Notes under the pieces: model-generated
What the model saw: only the letters and a program-made list of their open reading frames with translations
What the model was told of the DNA's origin: nothing
The model's database searches: none
Origin: an uncultured Francisellaceae bacterium
GTDB taxonomy: Bacteria > Pseudomonadota > Gammaproteobacteria > Francisellales > CACEW01
Direction: 5' to 3'
NCBI GenBank assembly: GCA_905612315.1
Contig: CAJQSL010000034.1
Location: 1-51,193 of the forward strand
DNA length: 51,193 nucleotides
Part shown: one piece after another, positions 36,950 through 48,105 of the stretch
Numbering within the stretch: the stretch's first letter is position 1
Layout of the letters: each line of letters opens with the position of its first letter
Translations under genes and position numbers: made by a program

Positions 36950-36977
36950 TAAGATTAATAAGAACCTATTAATCTTA
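36950..36977 (+). promoter_or_regulatory. hairpin just upstream of the lytic transglycosylase start
   Basis: An 11-bp perfect inverted repeat (taagattaata/tattaatctta) with a 6-nt loop (agaacc) ends 14 bases before the TTG start at 36992. It would occupy the place of a ribosome-binding site and may control translation. It has no following T run, so it is a poor terminator. Confidence 0.6.
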
Positions 36978-36991
36978 GAAGCTAAAATAAT

Positions 36992-37600
36992 TTGTTAAAA
37001 ATAAATTATAAAACCAATCATATTATAAATATATTTATAGTTATCACAGTATGTATATTTATAAGCTCATGTGACAAGCGCCCATCTAAATATCAACAGA
37101 ATAATATATGCGCGTTATTCCATGCGCATCCTAACTGGTACAAAGCGGCAAAACTAAGCCAAAAGCGCTGGGGAACTCCTATCTGGGCCCAAATGGCAGT
37201 TATTCACCAAGAATCTAGGTTTTCCGCTGAGGCTAAAGCAAAAAATAAAACATTGATAGGAGTACCGATCCCATTCACCCATAAAAGTACAGCCTATGGT
37301 TATTCTCAAGCACTTAATGAAACCTGGAAAAACTATAGGGTTTATACTAAAAATTCAGGTGCTATGCGTAATAATTTTAAATATGCTACCGATTTTGTTG
37401 CGTGGTATTTATATAGAGCCCGCAAGTATTTACATCTTTCAAATAATCAAATGGCTGACCTTTATTATGCTTACCATGAAGGTATTAATGGCTATAGAAA
37501 GAAAAATCATCTGAAACGTGATGGTTTAGATTTGGCAGCACGGCAGGTGGCCAAACAAGCTGGGATTTATGAAAAGCAATTAAATAGTTGTTATTTGTAG
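36992..37600 (+). CDS. SLT-domain lytic transglycosylase lipoprotein
   Basis: This 202-aa protein has an N-terminal lipoprotein signal: basic start, hydrophobic stretch IINIFIVITVCIFISSC, lipobox ISSC with C27. It is followed by an SLT-type lysozyme-like domain, in which E74 in IHQESRF is the expected catalytic Glu and AYGYSQA is the family's second motif. It should cleave peptidoglycan from an envelope-membrane anchor. The start appears to be TTG, because no in-frame ATG would preserve the signal peptide. A strong hairpin sits just upstream. No operon partner is evident. Confidence 0.85.
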   Translation: MLKINYKTNHIINIFIVITVCIFISSCDKRPSKYQQNNICALFHAHPNWYKAAKLSQKRWGTPIWAQMAVIHQESRFSAEAKAKNKTLIGVPIPFTHKSTAYGYSQALNETWKNYRVYTKNSGAMRNNFKYATDFVAWYLYRARKYLHLSNNQMADLYYAYHEGINGYRKKNHLKRDGLDLAARQVAKQAGIYEKQLNSCYL

Positions 37601-37648
37601 GCTACTTTGATGCAATCTCGTGCGTAGCACGGAAGCAAGTATAGATGA
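37600..37648. repeat. dispersed palindromic repeat, copy G
   Basis: The sequence gatgcaatctcgtgcgtagc followed by acggaagcaagt repeats the second half of copy E almost exactly. It lies between convergent gene ends. Like copy E, it has a C-rich stretch (ccctccatgccccataatcc) on one side. Confidence 0.75.
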
Positions 37649-37707
37649 ATAGGCCCTCCATGCCCCATAATCCACAACCTCCCCAAGGGGAAAAGCACAA
37701 ACTATAA

Positions 37708-38541
37708 CTAACCGTTCAATTTACTCTCAGCCAACATAGCGTTAGCTTTCTCAAGCTGCTTACGATAATAATTCAAATCTTCTTCTGATTGCTCCTTAAA
37801 CTCACGCATCTGATTTCTTAACTGAGTTATTTGTACTGTCATAGATTCTTTTAAGTCGTTAATTCTATGACCAACTTGATCTTTTAAAGCTTGAGCATAA
37901 TCGTGCGCCTCGCGAGTTAATTTCTCAGCAGTTTCTGTGCGATTTTTTTCTCGAGTCAAAATAGACTGAAGCTGTCTAATTTTAATTATTAATGCTTGCT
38001 TGTCTAGTTTAGTTAAATCCTGCGTTGTAAGAGGCTCAAAATCAACTTGCGCTGTTAAATAGTCTTCTTTGAAACCAGCTTTTTTAGCATAATCATCTAC
38101 TGGACCAGTCGGCTTGTTACGTGTGTTCTTACTTTTTGATCTAAATAAACCGCTACTTTTCTTCTGACCTGCCTGCCCTTCATCAACCTCTGGCAAATCA
38201 CCTTTACTAGAAGCATTGTCAGTACTGCTTACATTTTTATTGGAGGATTTGTTTTCTGATGCATTTATATTATCAACACTCTGATCTGCAGATACACTTT
38301 TCTCAGGAACTGAATTATCTTTCGAGATAGCTTCAGGAGCTGACTCTTGAGGGTTCCCAGACTCAGCTTCAAGCTTAGTCATTTTTTCCCTTTTCCACTC
38401 TTTTAAATGCTTAGCAATCTGAGTGACACTGCCTCTGTCCCCCAATACTGCCCTAACACCTGCTATAGTAGCGCGCTTGCCGTTTGATTCTAGTTCGTTA
38501 ACAGCACGAACTACATCGTTATATTCTACATTTTCGTTCAT
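37708..38541 (-). CDS. KfrA-type DNA-binding coiled-coil protein
   Basis: This 277-aa protein has a KfrA N-terminal DNA-binding domain (PF11740-like, about 1-55: YNDVVRAVNELESNGKRATI, then VRAVLGDRGSVTQIAKHLKEW). A low-complexity acidic/Ser-Asn linker follows (about 58-150), then a long coiled coil (about 180-277). Plasmid KfrA proteins are autoregulators with segregation roles; chromosomal homologues are poorly characterised. AGGAG gives the ATG start. It is divergent from trxB across a 261-bp gap, which may contain its own operator. The linker is rich in SSNKNVSST-type runs. Confidence 0.82.
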   Translation of the reverse strand: MNENVEYNDVVRAVNELESNGKRATIAGVRAVLGDRGSVTQIAKHLKEWKREKMTKLEAESGNPQESAPEAISKDNSVPEKSVSADQSVDNINASENKSSNKNVSSTDNASSKGDLPEVDEGQAGQKKSSGLFRSKSKNTRNKPTGPVDDYAKKAGFKEDYLTAQVDFEPLTTQDLTKLDKQALIIKIRQLQSILTREKNRTETAEKLTREAHDYAQALKDQVGHRINDLKESMTVQITQLRNQMREFKEQSEEDLNYYRKQLEKANAMLAESKLNG

Positions 38542-38790
38542 AATAAACTCCTAAAGGTTAACGAATTTAGATTAATCTACTTTAATTTACTTTAATTTAC
38601 TAAGTTAATCTTTCAAATCCCAAATATAAATCAACTCGTATACAATCATAAAAAAATTAAGTAGACTGTGTGAAATTTTTATACTCGATCATTAAAAAAA
38701 CACAGACTAATGCCAAATCTTGATTAGCTTGAAAGTGCTATCGTAACAAAAATACCCCCAAGAATTCAAGTAAAAACTTAAGAATTATAG

Positions 38791-39756
<966 letters not shown>

Positions 39757-39838
39757 ATAGAATTTAGCAAAAAAACTGGCTATCATCTTCATCTATAATA
39801 TATATGTGAAAAATAATTTTTTTAGGAGCATTTAAATA

Positions 39839-40057
39839 ATGGCAAAAGAAGATCAAATTGAAATGGAAGGAACCGTTATCGACACCCTTCCTAACGCTAT
39901 GTTTCGCGTAGAGTTAGAAAACGGGCATGTAATCACTGCACATATATCTGGAAAGATGCGAAAAAACTATATTCGCATCCTAACTGGAGACACCGTAATC
40001 GTAGAAATTACCCCGTATGACCTAACTAAAGGCAGAATCACCTATAGAAACAAATAA
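39839..40057 (+). CDS. infA: translation initiation factor IF-1
   Basis: A 72-aa OB-fold protein that binds the ribosomal A site during initiation. Its sequence is nearly the family consensus: [57 protein letters not shown] precedes the ATG. It is the standard length and converges with clpA, one base separating the two stop codons. Confidence 0.98.
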   Translation: MAKEDQIEMEGTVIDTLPNAMFRVELENGHVITAHISGKMRKNYIRILTGDTVIVEITPYDLTKGRITYRNK

Positions 40058-40058
40058 A

Positions 40059-42470
40059 TTATTTCTTATCAGCCTTGCGCCCACCAGCTGCAGCCCCACC
40101 GGAACTAGGAACAGGAGTTGCAGAGCCAGAAGAGCAATTATTTGTTACTGCACCATCATTGTTAGAAGTTGATTTATCTTTAGCAGGCTTTTTAACATCA
40201 TATTCCAAGCCTTTGTTTGCACTCAACCCTTCACAAAATAGTTTTATTTGATCTTTAGCCACATCAACCTTAACAGACCCACCACCTGACAACTTACCAA
40301 ATAATATTTGGTCAGCCAATGGCGTTTTAAGCTGCTCTTGTATTAAACGCAACATTGGTCTTGCACCCATTTTTTCATCATAACCATTTTCAGCAAACCA
40401 ATCCCTAGCTGCATCAGTAATTTCAAGCTGCACACTTTTCTCATCTAACTGGCCTTGCATTTGCGCAATAAATTTATCAACAACATGCTTAATATCATCC
40501 CGATTGAGCGAGTTAAAATTAACTATTCCATCTAATCTATTTCTAAACTCTGGCGTAAATATCTTCTTAGCAACTTCAACCATATCCGTTGAATGATCTT
40601 GATCAGCAAAGCCCATTGTATTTCTAGAACCCTCAACTGCGCCAGCATTGGTAGTCATCATAATAATGGTATTTCTAAAATTAGCTTTTCTACCGTTATT
40701 ATCAGTTAATGAGCCATTATCCATAACCTGCAGCAACAAGTTATATACATCTGGATGCGCTTTTTCAATCTCATCTAATAACAACACAGAATAAGGATGC
40801 TTCATAACTCCATCGGTAAGCAAACCTCCCTGATCATATCCAACATAACCCGGAGGAGCACCAATTAAACGAGAAACCGTATGTCGCTCCATATACTCAG
40901 ACATATCAAACCTTAGTAACTCAACTCCCATTAACTTACTAAGCTGCTGGGTTAATTCAGTTTTACCAACACCCGTTGGGCCCATCAATAAAAAGCTACC
41001 CCAAGGTTTATTCGGATCTCTAAGCCCTGCTCTTGCAAGTTTTATAGTTGATACTAACTGATCGATTGCATCATTCTGTCCATATACTCGCATTTTTAAA
41101 TCTCGACCTAAATGCTGCAATGATTTTTTATCAGAACTTGACACTGTTTTAGTCGGAATTCTAGCCATGGTCGCGACCATTTCTTCAATGTCTGTAACAC
41201 CAATTTGACTCTTACGTTTTTGGATCGGCTTTAACCTTTGGAATGAACCAGCTTCATCTATTACATCTATTGCCTTATCTGGCAAAAATCGCTCAGTAAT
41301 ATGCTTTGCAGCCAAATCAGCTGCTGCCCTTAAAGCCTCATCATCATAAGTTACCTGATGATGCGCCTCAAAATATGGCTTCAATCCCAATAAAATTTGA
41401 TAGGTTTGATCAACAGTTGGCTCAGCAATATCAATTTTTTGGAATCTACGAGTCAAAGCATGATCTTTTTCAAAAATACTACGATACTCCTGATAAGTCG
41501 TTGAACCCATACAGCGCAAATCTCCTTTTGCCAATAAAGGCTTAATTAAATTTGATGCATCCATAACACCACCAGATGCAGCACCGGCTCCAATTATAGT
41601 GTGAATTTCATCGATAAATAATATAGAAGAAGGCTCATCTTGTAATTGCTTTAGAACAGCCTTAAATCTTTTCTCAAAATCACCTCTATATTTGGTTCCA
41701 GCCAAAATCGCGCCCATATCTAATGCATATACAACAGATTTGCTAATTATCTCAGGCACGTCCTTATCAATAATCTTCTTGGCTAACCCCTCTGCTATAG
41801 CTGTTTTACCAACACCTGCCTCCCCTACTAATAAAGGATTGTTTTTTCTGCGCCGGCATATAACTTGGATAACTCTACTTACTTCATCTTCTCTGCCAAT
41901 TAATGGATCAATTTTCCCACGTTGCGCCCGATCATTTAGATTTACAGCATAAATATCTAAAGGAGATTGATCTGCTGGCTCAGAATCAGGGTCATCCCCA
42001 AAATCAGCGTCTTGCGGATTGGCTAATTTTCTAGGATCAACTTTGGCAATACCATGTGAAATATAATTCACCACATCAAGACGAGTAATATTTTCTTTTT
42101 TCAAAATATAAACCGCTTGCGAATCTTGCTCACTAAAAATGGCAACTAAAACATTTGCACCGGTAACTTCGGCTCTACCAGAAGATTGCACATGAAATAC
42201 CGCTCTTTGTAACACTCGCTGAAATCCAAGTGTTGGCTGAGTATCACTATCATCACCTGGCGCTAATAAAGGAGTGGTATCTACTAAGAATTGCCGCAGC
42301 TCATTTTCTAGTCTAGTTAGATTTGCACCACAGGCACGCAATACTTCAGATGCAGACTGATTATTTAATAAAGCTAATAACAAATGTTCGACAGTTAGAT
42401 ACTCATGATGCTGCGCTCGCGCATCTTTAAATGCCTGGTTTAAAGTACTCTCTAAATTCTTACTTAACAA
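40059..42470 (-). CDS. clpA: ATP-dependent Clp protease ATP-binding subunit ClpA
   Basis: This 803-aa AAA+ unfoldase feeds substrates into ClpP. It has a double Clp-N repeat (about 1-140), D1 Walker A GEAGVGKT (216-223), and D2 with GPTGVGKTELTQQL. It also has the ClpA-type tract MGFADQDHSTDMVEVAKKIF, where MGF stands in for the IGL/IGF ClpP-docking tripeptide of E. coli ClpA. The C-terminal 45 residues are a low-complexity Ser/Gly/Asn/Lys tail absent from E. coli ClpA. The start is TTG, supported by AAGGGGTG. The adaptor gene clpS lies upstream, with a (CTAA)7 repeat between them. Confidence 0.97.
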   Translation of the reverse strand: MLSKNLESTLNQAFKDARAQHHEYLTVEHLLLALLNNQSASEVLRACGANLTRLENELRQFLVDTTPLLAPGDDSDTQPTLGFQRVLQRAVFHVQSSGRAEVTGANVLVAIFSEQDSQAVYILKKENITRLDVVNYISHGIAKVDPRKLANPQDADFGDDPDSEPADQSPLDIYAVNLNDRAQRGKIDPLIGREDEVSRVIQVICRRRKNNPLLVGEAGVGKTAIAEGLAKKIIDKDVPEIISKSVVYALDMGAILAGTKYRGDFEKRFKAVLKQLQDEPSSILFIDEIHTIIGAGAASGGVMDASNLIKPLLAKGDLRCMGSTTYQEYRSIFEKDHALTRRFQKIDIAEPTVDQTYQILLGLKPYFEAHHQVTYDDEALRAAADLAAKHITERFLPDKAIDVIDEAGSFQRLKPIQKRKSQIGVTDIEEMVATMARIPTKTVSSSDKKSLQHLGRDLKMRVYGQNDAIDQLVSTIKLARAGLRDPNKPWGSFLLMGPTGVGKTELTQQLSKLMGVELLRFDMSEYMERHTVSRLIGAPPGYVGYDQGGLLTDGVMKHPYSVLLLDEIEKAHPDVYNLLLQVMDNGSLTDNNGRKANFRNTIIMMTTNAGAVEGSRNTMGFADQDHSTDMVEVAKKIFTPEFRNRLDGIVNFNSLNRDDIKHVVDKFIAQMQGQLDEKSVQLEITDAARDWFAENGYDEKMGARPMLRLIQEQLKTPLADQILFGKLSGGGSVKVDVAKDQIKLFCEGLSANKGLEYDVKKPAKDKSTSNNDGAVTNNCSSGSATPVPSSGGAAAGGRKADKK

Positions 42471-42572
42471 AGTCTCACCCCTTACAAATATTTAAAATTG
42501 CAATTAATAAAGCTAAACAAACTAGTAAGCAATGGTACCTAATAATAATTAAGATAATATTAAACCACAAAC

Positions 42573-42923
<351 letters not shown>

Positions 42924-43277
42924 AATATTCTAATCCTAGATAAATTAACGTTTCCTTAACTAAAAAATAACCCTAGATCCAAGCTCTAACAAATAAATTA
43001 GAGATTAAAAACCTAGTAATAATTAAAATAATAAATTTAATATTTTAATACACGCCCTATTAAAACATAAAACGCATGTAATAATCAAGTGCTTTTACAT
43101 GATAAAATATTAGATATTTATCCTGCGGGTCTATCCTGGCGATCAAATCAACTCAAAATTAAAATATCATAAAAAAATATAAATTAACAAAAAAACAGTT
43201 TTCTTAATAAATCCTTAAGTTTTTTAATTTATAATAACACCTATGTTAATATATTAATAAAGTCAAAAGGAATTATA
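42924..43277. other. 354-bp gap between clpS and a divergent gene
   Basis: This is AT-rich sequence with no gene I can support. It should hold the clpS promoter (left side) and the promoter of the plus-strand gene at 43278. A TATAAT at about 43231-43236 is a possible -10 for the latter, without a recognisable -35. A GC-richer spot, cctgcgggtctatcctggcg, lies at about 43122-43141. No tRNA or repeat copy is seen. Confidence 0.6.
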
Positions 43278-44084
43278 ATGGCAAGAATAAAAGACGAACA
43301 GCTCTCCCTGATGGCAAAAAAGGTTAACGATTTATTTCAAGAACATAAAATAAATTCATCAGAAAGTTTTTTTAATTTTTTAAAACAACACCAACATCCA
43401 AAAAAAATACTTGAAAATTCAACTATAGATAGATTAGGTGAACTTGAACACACCATTACTTGGATAGTGAATACTGATCCATACGGAAACCCATGCCCTG
43501 AAGAAGAAGATATTAATACATTAAAGCTAATCTACTTTTTTGCAATGGCCTTTTGCCAAAAAAACAGTAACCCGTTAGAATTCGATATATTTGAAGTTTT
43601 AGCAAATCTGGCATGCAAGTATGAAAATGCGTCTTTTATGGAAGGCAATGAATATTCTAAGCGAGAGCTAGAATTTCTTTTTGGGCAAGGTGCAACACAG
43701 AAGAGTGTTAGAAAAACCGGATGGGAAAGCGATGAAGAACTGGAACCAGAACTGGAACTGGAACTGGAATACCACAGAAGGGAAAAAATAACAAAAAAAG
43801 GAGATTTAGATTATTTAAGTAGACTCTATAGTATATTCCGCAGATTAACAGTCGAACCTAGTCCCACCAATCCTTCCAGTACAGCATTGGCAGCACACGA
43901 ACCACACGAACAACCTAACCCCCGAAGTTACGTAGTGCAGCAGGAAGAGCAACAACCACATAGTGCATGCACCTCGATAATGACTTTTCTTAGCTACCTT
44001 TGCTGCTGCGGAAATAAAAATCAAGATGCAGATAAAATAAAGGAAGGTTTACTAAAAAGTCATCCTACATCTGCTCAATCATAG
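43278..44084 (+). CDS. hypothetical protein with Cys-triplet tail
   Basis: I do not recognise this 268-aa protein. The N-terminal 140 residues look like a helical domain ([27 protein letters not shown]). A short acidic run [11 protein letters not shown] (about 154-164) comes from repeated gaactg hexamers. Near the C-terminus a hydrophobic stretch ends in a cysteine triplet ([21 protein letters not shown]231 and C242-C244), which resembles a lipidation or membrane-anchoring tail. AAAGGA gives the ATG. It overlaps the convergent icd gene by 20 bp. The cluster recalls the Cys-rich protein at 11455. Confidence 0.65.
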   Translation: MARIKDEQLSLMAKKVNDLFQEHKINSSESFFNFLKQHQHPKKILENSTIDRLGELEHTITWIVNTDPYGNPCPEEEDINTLKLIYFFAMAFCQKNSNPLEFDIFEVLANLACKYENASFMEGNEYSKRELEFLFGQGATQKSVRKTGWESDEELEPELELELEYHRREKITKKGDLDYLSRLYSIFRRLTVEPSPTNPSSTALAAHEPHEQPNPRSYVVQQEEQQPHSACTSIMTFLSYLCCCGNKNQDADKIKEGLLKSHPTSAQS

Positions 44085-45336
44085 CATCACCAAACTCAGA
44101 ACAGCTTAGCAACTTAGCACCATCCATTAATCTTTCAAAATCATAAGTAACAGTTTTGTTAGATATAGCGCTTCCCATCGCTTTTACGATTAGATCAGCT
44201 GCATCTTGCCAACCTAAATGCACTAGCATCATCTGCGCTGATAAAATTAAAGATCCAGGGTTTACTTTATCTTGGCCGGCATATTTAGGAGCAGTTCCAT
44301 GCGTTGCTTCAAACAAACCAATCTCATCAGATAAATTAGCACCAGGTGCAATACCAATACCACCAACCTGAGCAGCTAAAGCATCAGAGATATAATCTCC
44401 ATTAAGATTCATAGTGGCTACTACATCATACTCTCTAGGGCGCAATAAAATTTGCTGTAAAAAAGCATCAGCAATAACATCTTTAATAATAATTTTACTG
44501 CCATTATTAGGATTGTCAATTTCCTGCCAAGGTCCGCCATCAATTTCTTTTCCACCGAATTCTTTTTTGGCAACATCATATCCCCAGTTCTTAAACGCAC
44601 CTTCAGTAAATTTCATGATATTACCTTTGTGCACTAAAGTTACTGAATCTTTATTATTATCTATTGCATATTGAATAGCTTTTCGAACTAGCCTTTGCGT
44701 ACCTTCTTTTGAGATAGGTTTGATGCCAATTCCGCAGTTATTAGTAAATCTTATTTTCTTAACATCGAATTGCTCTTGTAGAGTCTGAATTAATCTTCTA
44801 GCTTCAGAACTACCTGCCTCCCACTCGATACCAGCATAAATATCTTCAGAGTTTTCTCTAAAAATTACCATATCAGTGTATTCAGGGTTTTTAAGCGGGC
44901 TTGGTGTGCCTTCATAATATTTTACTGGGCGCAAACATATATATAAATCAAGCATTTGCCTTAAAGCAACGTTTAAAGATCTAAAGCCTCCCCCGACTGG
45001 AGTTGTTAAAGGACCTTTAATAGAAACATGAGTATCTCTTAGAGCAGTTAAAGTTTCATCTGGCAACCAGGTGCCTTCACCATAAACTTCATTCGCAAGC
45101 TCTCCTGCATAAACCTCCATCCAGTTGATTTTTTTATCGCCGTTATATGCTTTTTCTACTGCTGCATCCACAACTTTAATCATCACAGGAGTAATATCCA
45201 TGCCAATTCCGTCCCCGCGAATAAACGCGATTATAGGATCATTTGGAACATTTAAAACACCATCATCGTTAAGGCTAATCCAGCTGCCTGCTGGGACTTT
45301 GATTTTATCATATGATTTACTAGTATTTTCTGTCAT
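44065..45336 (-). CDS. icd: NADP-dependent isocitrate dehydrogenase
   Basis: This 423-aa TCA-cycle enzyme converts isocitrate to 2-oxoglutarate. It has the active-site Ser S120 in [10 protein letters not shown] (the E. coli AceK phosphorylation site), [40 protein letters not shown] and [27 protein letters not shown] gives the ATG. The 3' end overlaps the convergent Cys-tailed gene by 20 bp. It is close to clpS/clpA, an arrangement I recall from Legionella and Coxiella. Confidence 0.97.
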   Translation of the reverse strand: MTENTSKSYDKIKVPAGSWISLNDDGVLNVPNDPIIAFIRGDGIGMDITPVMIKVVDAAVEKAYNGDKKINWMEVYAGELANEVYGEGTWLPDETLTALRDTHVSIKGPLTTPVGGGFRSLNVALRQMLDLYICLRPVKYYEGTPSPLKNPEYTDMVIFRENSEDIYAGIEWEAGSSEARRLIQTLQEQFDVKKIRFTNNCGIGIKPISKEGTQRLVRKAIQYAIDNNKDSVTLVHKGNIMKFTEGAFKNWGYDVAKKEFGGKEIDGGPWQEIDNPNNGSKIIIKDVIADAFLQQILLRPREYDVVATMNLNGDYISDALAAQVGGIGIAPGANLSDEIGLFEATHGTAPKYAGQDKVNPGSLILSAQMMLVHLGWQDAADLIVKAMGSAISNKTVTYDFERLMDGAKLLSCSEFGDAMIEQM

Positions 45337-45437
45337 TTTAGAGTTCCTTATTTTAAATAAAGTATGTAGATGGCTGAAGTATACGCCAAGATATGGGATA
45401 ATTCATCTAGATTATATATTTAGAAATTCAATAATCA

Positions 45438-46463
45438 TTAAATCCAAAAATAAACCAGTAAAAAGGCAAATAAAGCAAGCAATATAGAACAAACAAAAGA
45501 TATCCAAAATGTTTTAAAACCACTTTTAATAACTTTTTTTAGATTTGTACTTAAGCCAATACCGGCTAAAGCCATAGTCATAAAAAACATTGATAAATTG
45601 GATATAACTTTTTTTGCATGCAGATCTTGCACTACTCCAAAACTATTTAAAATGATTAGTAAAATAAAAAGTAAAATAAAAGGTGGCACATAAGATGTCC
45701 AGCTGGTTTTAGATATATTATCTTTGCCTTTATTTTTTGCACCATACCAAATACTTATTAAAACCATCATCGGCGCTAAAGTTAATACTCGCGCCAACTT
45801 GACTATAACAGCTACAGAACCTGCTGTACTGCTATAACTAAAACCTGCAGCAACCGTTTGCACCACCGCCTGAATAGATAACCCCATCCAAACTCCAGCG
45901 CTATTAGAAGATAAAGCAAAAAATGTGCATAAAACTGGAAATATAAAAATTGCAATTAAACCTAAAATATTAACTACAGCAATAGCTAGCCCTATATCAT
46001 TTTCCTTTGCTTTGATAATAGGTGCTGCAACTGCAATAGCTGCTCCACCACAAATTGCAGTACCCACAGCAATTAAAATTGCCAACTTAGATTCTATCTT
46101 CGCAATCTTACAAATCAATAAGCTTATAAAAAAGGCAAATAACACACAAAGTATTATCATAATAATAACTTTATAAGACTCGCTCATAATGCTATAAATA
46201 CTTAACTTTGCGCCTAATAAAATAATAGATATATTTAAAATTGTTTTACTTGAAAACTTAATACCAGGCTTCAAAACTTCTGGCAGTTTAAATATAGAGC
46301 TTATAATCATACCTAAAATCAAAGCTATCATAACCTCTTCTAAAGGATGCACGCCGCTCTTAAGAGTAAACGGCCAAAAAGGCAAATCTTGCAGGTATAA
46401 AGATATAATTGCTATAATTACGGTGCAAATTAGGCCATATATCTTGTTTGTAACACTTTGCAT
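45438..46463 (-). CDS. YeiH-family putative sulfate exporter / permease
   Basis: This 341-aa membrane protein of the Cons_hypoth698 (PF03601) family has about ten hydrophobic segments. It has ALILGMIISSIFKLPEVLKPGIKFSSK near the start and the family hallmark ICGGAAIAVAAPIIKAKENDIGLAIAVVNI. The C-terminal part has MTMALAGIGLSTNLKK. The family is annotated as putative sulfate exporters, but transport evidence is thin. The ATG has only GAG as a ribosome-binding site. It lies upstream of icd on the same strand with a 101-bp gap. Confidence 0.88.
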   Translation of the reverse strand: MQSVTNKIYGLICTVIIAIISLYLQDLPFWPFTLKSGVHPLEEVMIALILGMIISSIFKLPEVLKPGIKFSSKTILNISIILLGAKLSIYSIMSESYKVIIMIILCVLFAFFISLLICKIAKIESKLAILIAVGTAICGGAAIAVAAPIIKAKENDIGLAIAVVNILGLIAIFIFPVLCTFFALSSNSAGVWMGLSIQAVVQTVAAGFSYSSTAGSVAVIVKLARVLTLAPMMVLISIWYGAKNKGKDNISKTSWTSYVPPFILLFILLIILNSFGVVQDLHAKKVISNLSMFFMTMALAGIGLSTNLKKVIKSGFKTFWISFVCSILLALFAFLLVYFWI

Positions 46464-46495
46464 ATTTGAAACTCATAATAATAAGAAAAAAAACC

Positions 46496-46696
46496 ATGAC
46501 TAAAGCAAAAAACAAAATACTAACACAAACTCAAGCTAAAATTAAGATTCAAAATGGATTTCCTATGCCTTTTGTAAGTTATATCAGAGCATCTGAAACC
46601 AGAGCGGTTGCTCTTAAAAGAATTACAACGACCAGAAACCCATGGGCAATTGGTTCAGCCAGATTAAAAACCCTTGAAAGAGGCTGGAAATTCTAA
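46496..46696 (+). CDS. small basic protein, unknown
   Basis: A 66-aa basic ORF (MTKAKNKILTQTQAKIKIQN) with a well-behaved hydrophilic C-terminal half ending GSARLKTLERGWKF. ATG 46496 is chosen over a TTG further upstream that overlaps the neighbouring divergent gene. I do not recognise it. It is rich in Lys/Arg with almost no acidic residues, as in nucleic-acid-binding or ribosome-associated proteins. Codon use is plausible for this genome, and there is one weak purine tract before the start. It lies directly upstream of miaB on the same strand. Confidence 0.5.
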   Translation: MTKAKNKILTQTQAKIKIQNGFPMPFVSYIRASETRAVALKRITTTRNPWAIGSARLKTLERGWKF

Positions 46697-46782
46697 AAAT
46701 CTTTGTGCTTTAATTTTTCCAAAATATTCAGTAAAATAGCGGCAAATTTTGCATATTAAATTTAATATTTTTGGATAAACTT

Positions 46783-48105
46783 ATGTCAGAAAAACTTTAT
46801 ATTAAAACATTTGGCTGTCAGATGAATGTATATGACTCAAACCAAATGCAAAACTTACTAATAAAAGAGCGCGGCATGGAAATGACAGCCGAGCCAGAAG
46901 AAGCTGATGTAATATTAGTAAACACCTGCTCGGTTAGAGAGAAAGCGCAAGAGAAATTATTTCATCAATTAGGCAGGTGGAAAAAACTTAAAGACAAAAA
47001 GCCTAAGTTAATTATTGGTGTCGGTGGATGCGTAGCTTCCCAAGAAGGCAAAGAAATAATTAGACGCGCACAATCTGTAGATATAGTTTTTGGGCCGCAA
47101 ACTATTCACAGATTAGTCGATCTTATAGATAAAAGAAAATCTCAAAGAAAACCCGTAATAGATATATCTTTTCCTGAAATTGAGAAATTTGATAAACTCC
47201 CAACCCCAAAGGCTGATGGAGTCAAAGCATATGTATCTATCATGGAAGGTTGCAGTAAATACTGTAGCTTTTGTGTGGTTCCTTATACTAGAGGTGAAGA
47301 AATATCCCGCCCATTTGATGAAGTATTAGCTGAAGTTTATGCCCTAGCAGAACAAGGCGTGAAAGAAATAAACTTTCTTGGACAAAATGTAAATGATTAT
47401 AGAAGCAAATTGGCAACTGGCGAAGATGCTGATTTAGCCTTATTAATTCAATATGCTGCAGCTATTGATGGTATTGGAAGAATTAGATTCACCACTTCTC
47501 ACCCACTAGCTTTTGGAGATTCACTTATTGATGCTTATGCCACCGTGCCAGAGCTTGCGAATCATCTACATCTACCAGTACAAAGTGGTTCAGACAGAGT
47601 ATTAATGCGCATGAAAAGAAATCACACAGCTCTTGAATTTATAAGCAAAATCAAAAAACTTAAAAAAGTTAAACCTGATATTTGCATATCTTCTGATTTT
47701 ATAGTTGGCTTCCCAGGGGAAACTGACAAAGACTTTGAAGACACTATGAACCTTGTACAAACTATTGGGTTTGATCATTCTTTTAGTTTTATCTATAGCC
47801 CAAGGCCTGGAACTCCAGCCAGCAGCTACCCTGACCATGTGCCATTAGATATACAAAAGAAAAGACTCAACCTATTACAAGAAAGGCTCAAGCAAAATGC
47901 AATGCGGATATCCCAAGCAATGATCGGGACTACTCAAACTATATTAGTTGATGGATTTGGCAAAAAAGATAAAAACCAATTATCCGGGAGAACTGAAAAT
48001 AATCGCATAGTACACTTTGATGGAGATAAAAAATTGCTGGGTCAGTTTGTACCTGTTAAAGTAACAGAAGCATTAAAAAATTCATTACGAGGCGCACTTA
48101 CTTGA
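46783..48105 (+). CDS. miaB: tRNA-2-methylthio-N6-isopentenyladenosine synthase
   Basis: This 440-aa radical-SAM enzyme adds the methylthio group at A37 of tRNAs. The UPF0004 domain has C12, C49 and C83 (FGCQMN, NTCSVRE, GGCVAS) for one Fe-S cluster. The radical-SAM triad is C157/C161/C164 ([19 protein letters not shown]). A C-terminal TRAM domain follows (about 373-440). ATG 46783 is better than the upstream TTG at 46771, because [15 protein letters not shown] matches the family start. It overlaps phoH by 4 bp, in the common miaB-phoH-ybeY order. Confidence 0.97.
   Translation: MSEKLYIKTFGCQMNVYDSNQMQNLLIKERGMEMTAEPEEADVILVNTCSVREKAQEKLFHQLGRWKKLKDKKPKLIIGVGGCVASQEGKEIIRRAQSVDIVFGPQTIHRLVDLIDKRKSQRKPVIDISFPEIEKFDKLPTPKADGVKAYVSIMEGCSKYCSFCVVPYTRGEEISRPFDEVLAEVYALAEQGVKEINFLGQNVNDYRSKLATGEDADLALLIQYAAAIDGIGRIRFTTSHPLAFGDSLIDAYATVPELANHLHLPVQSGSDRVLMRMKRNHTALEFISKIKKLKKVKPDICISSDFIVGFPGETDKDFEDTMNLVQTIGFDHSFSFIYSPRPGTPASSYPDHVPLDIQKKRLNLLQERLKQNAMRISQAMIGTTQTILVDGFGKKDKNQLSGRTENNRIVHFDGDKKLLGQFVPVKVTEALKNSLRGALT

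Noticed and set aside
46466..46495. TTG extension of the small basic ORF
   Set aside because: It lies 2 bp from the divergent transporter start and adds a short AT-rich segment. ATG 46496 is the simpler start.
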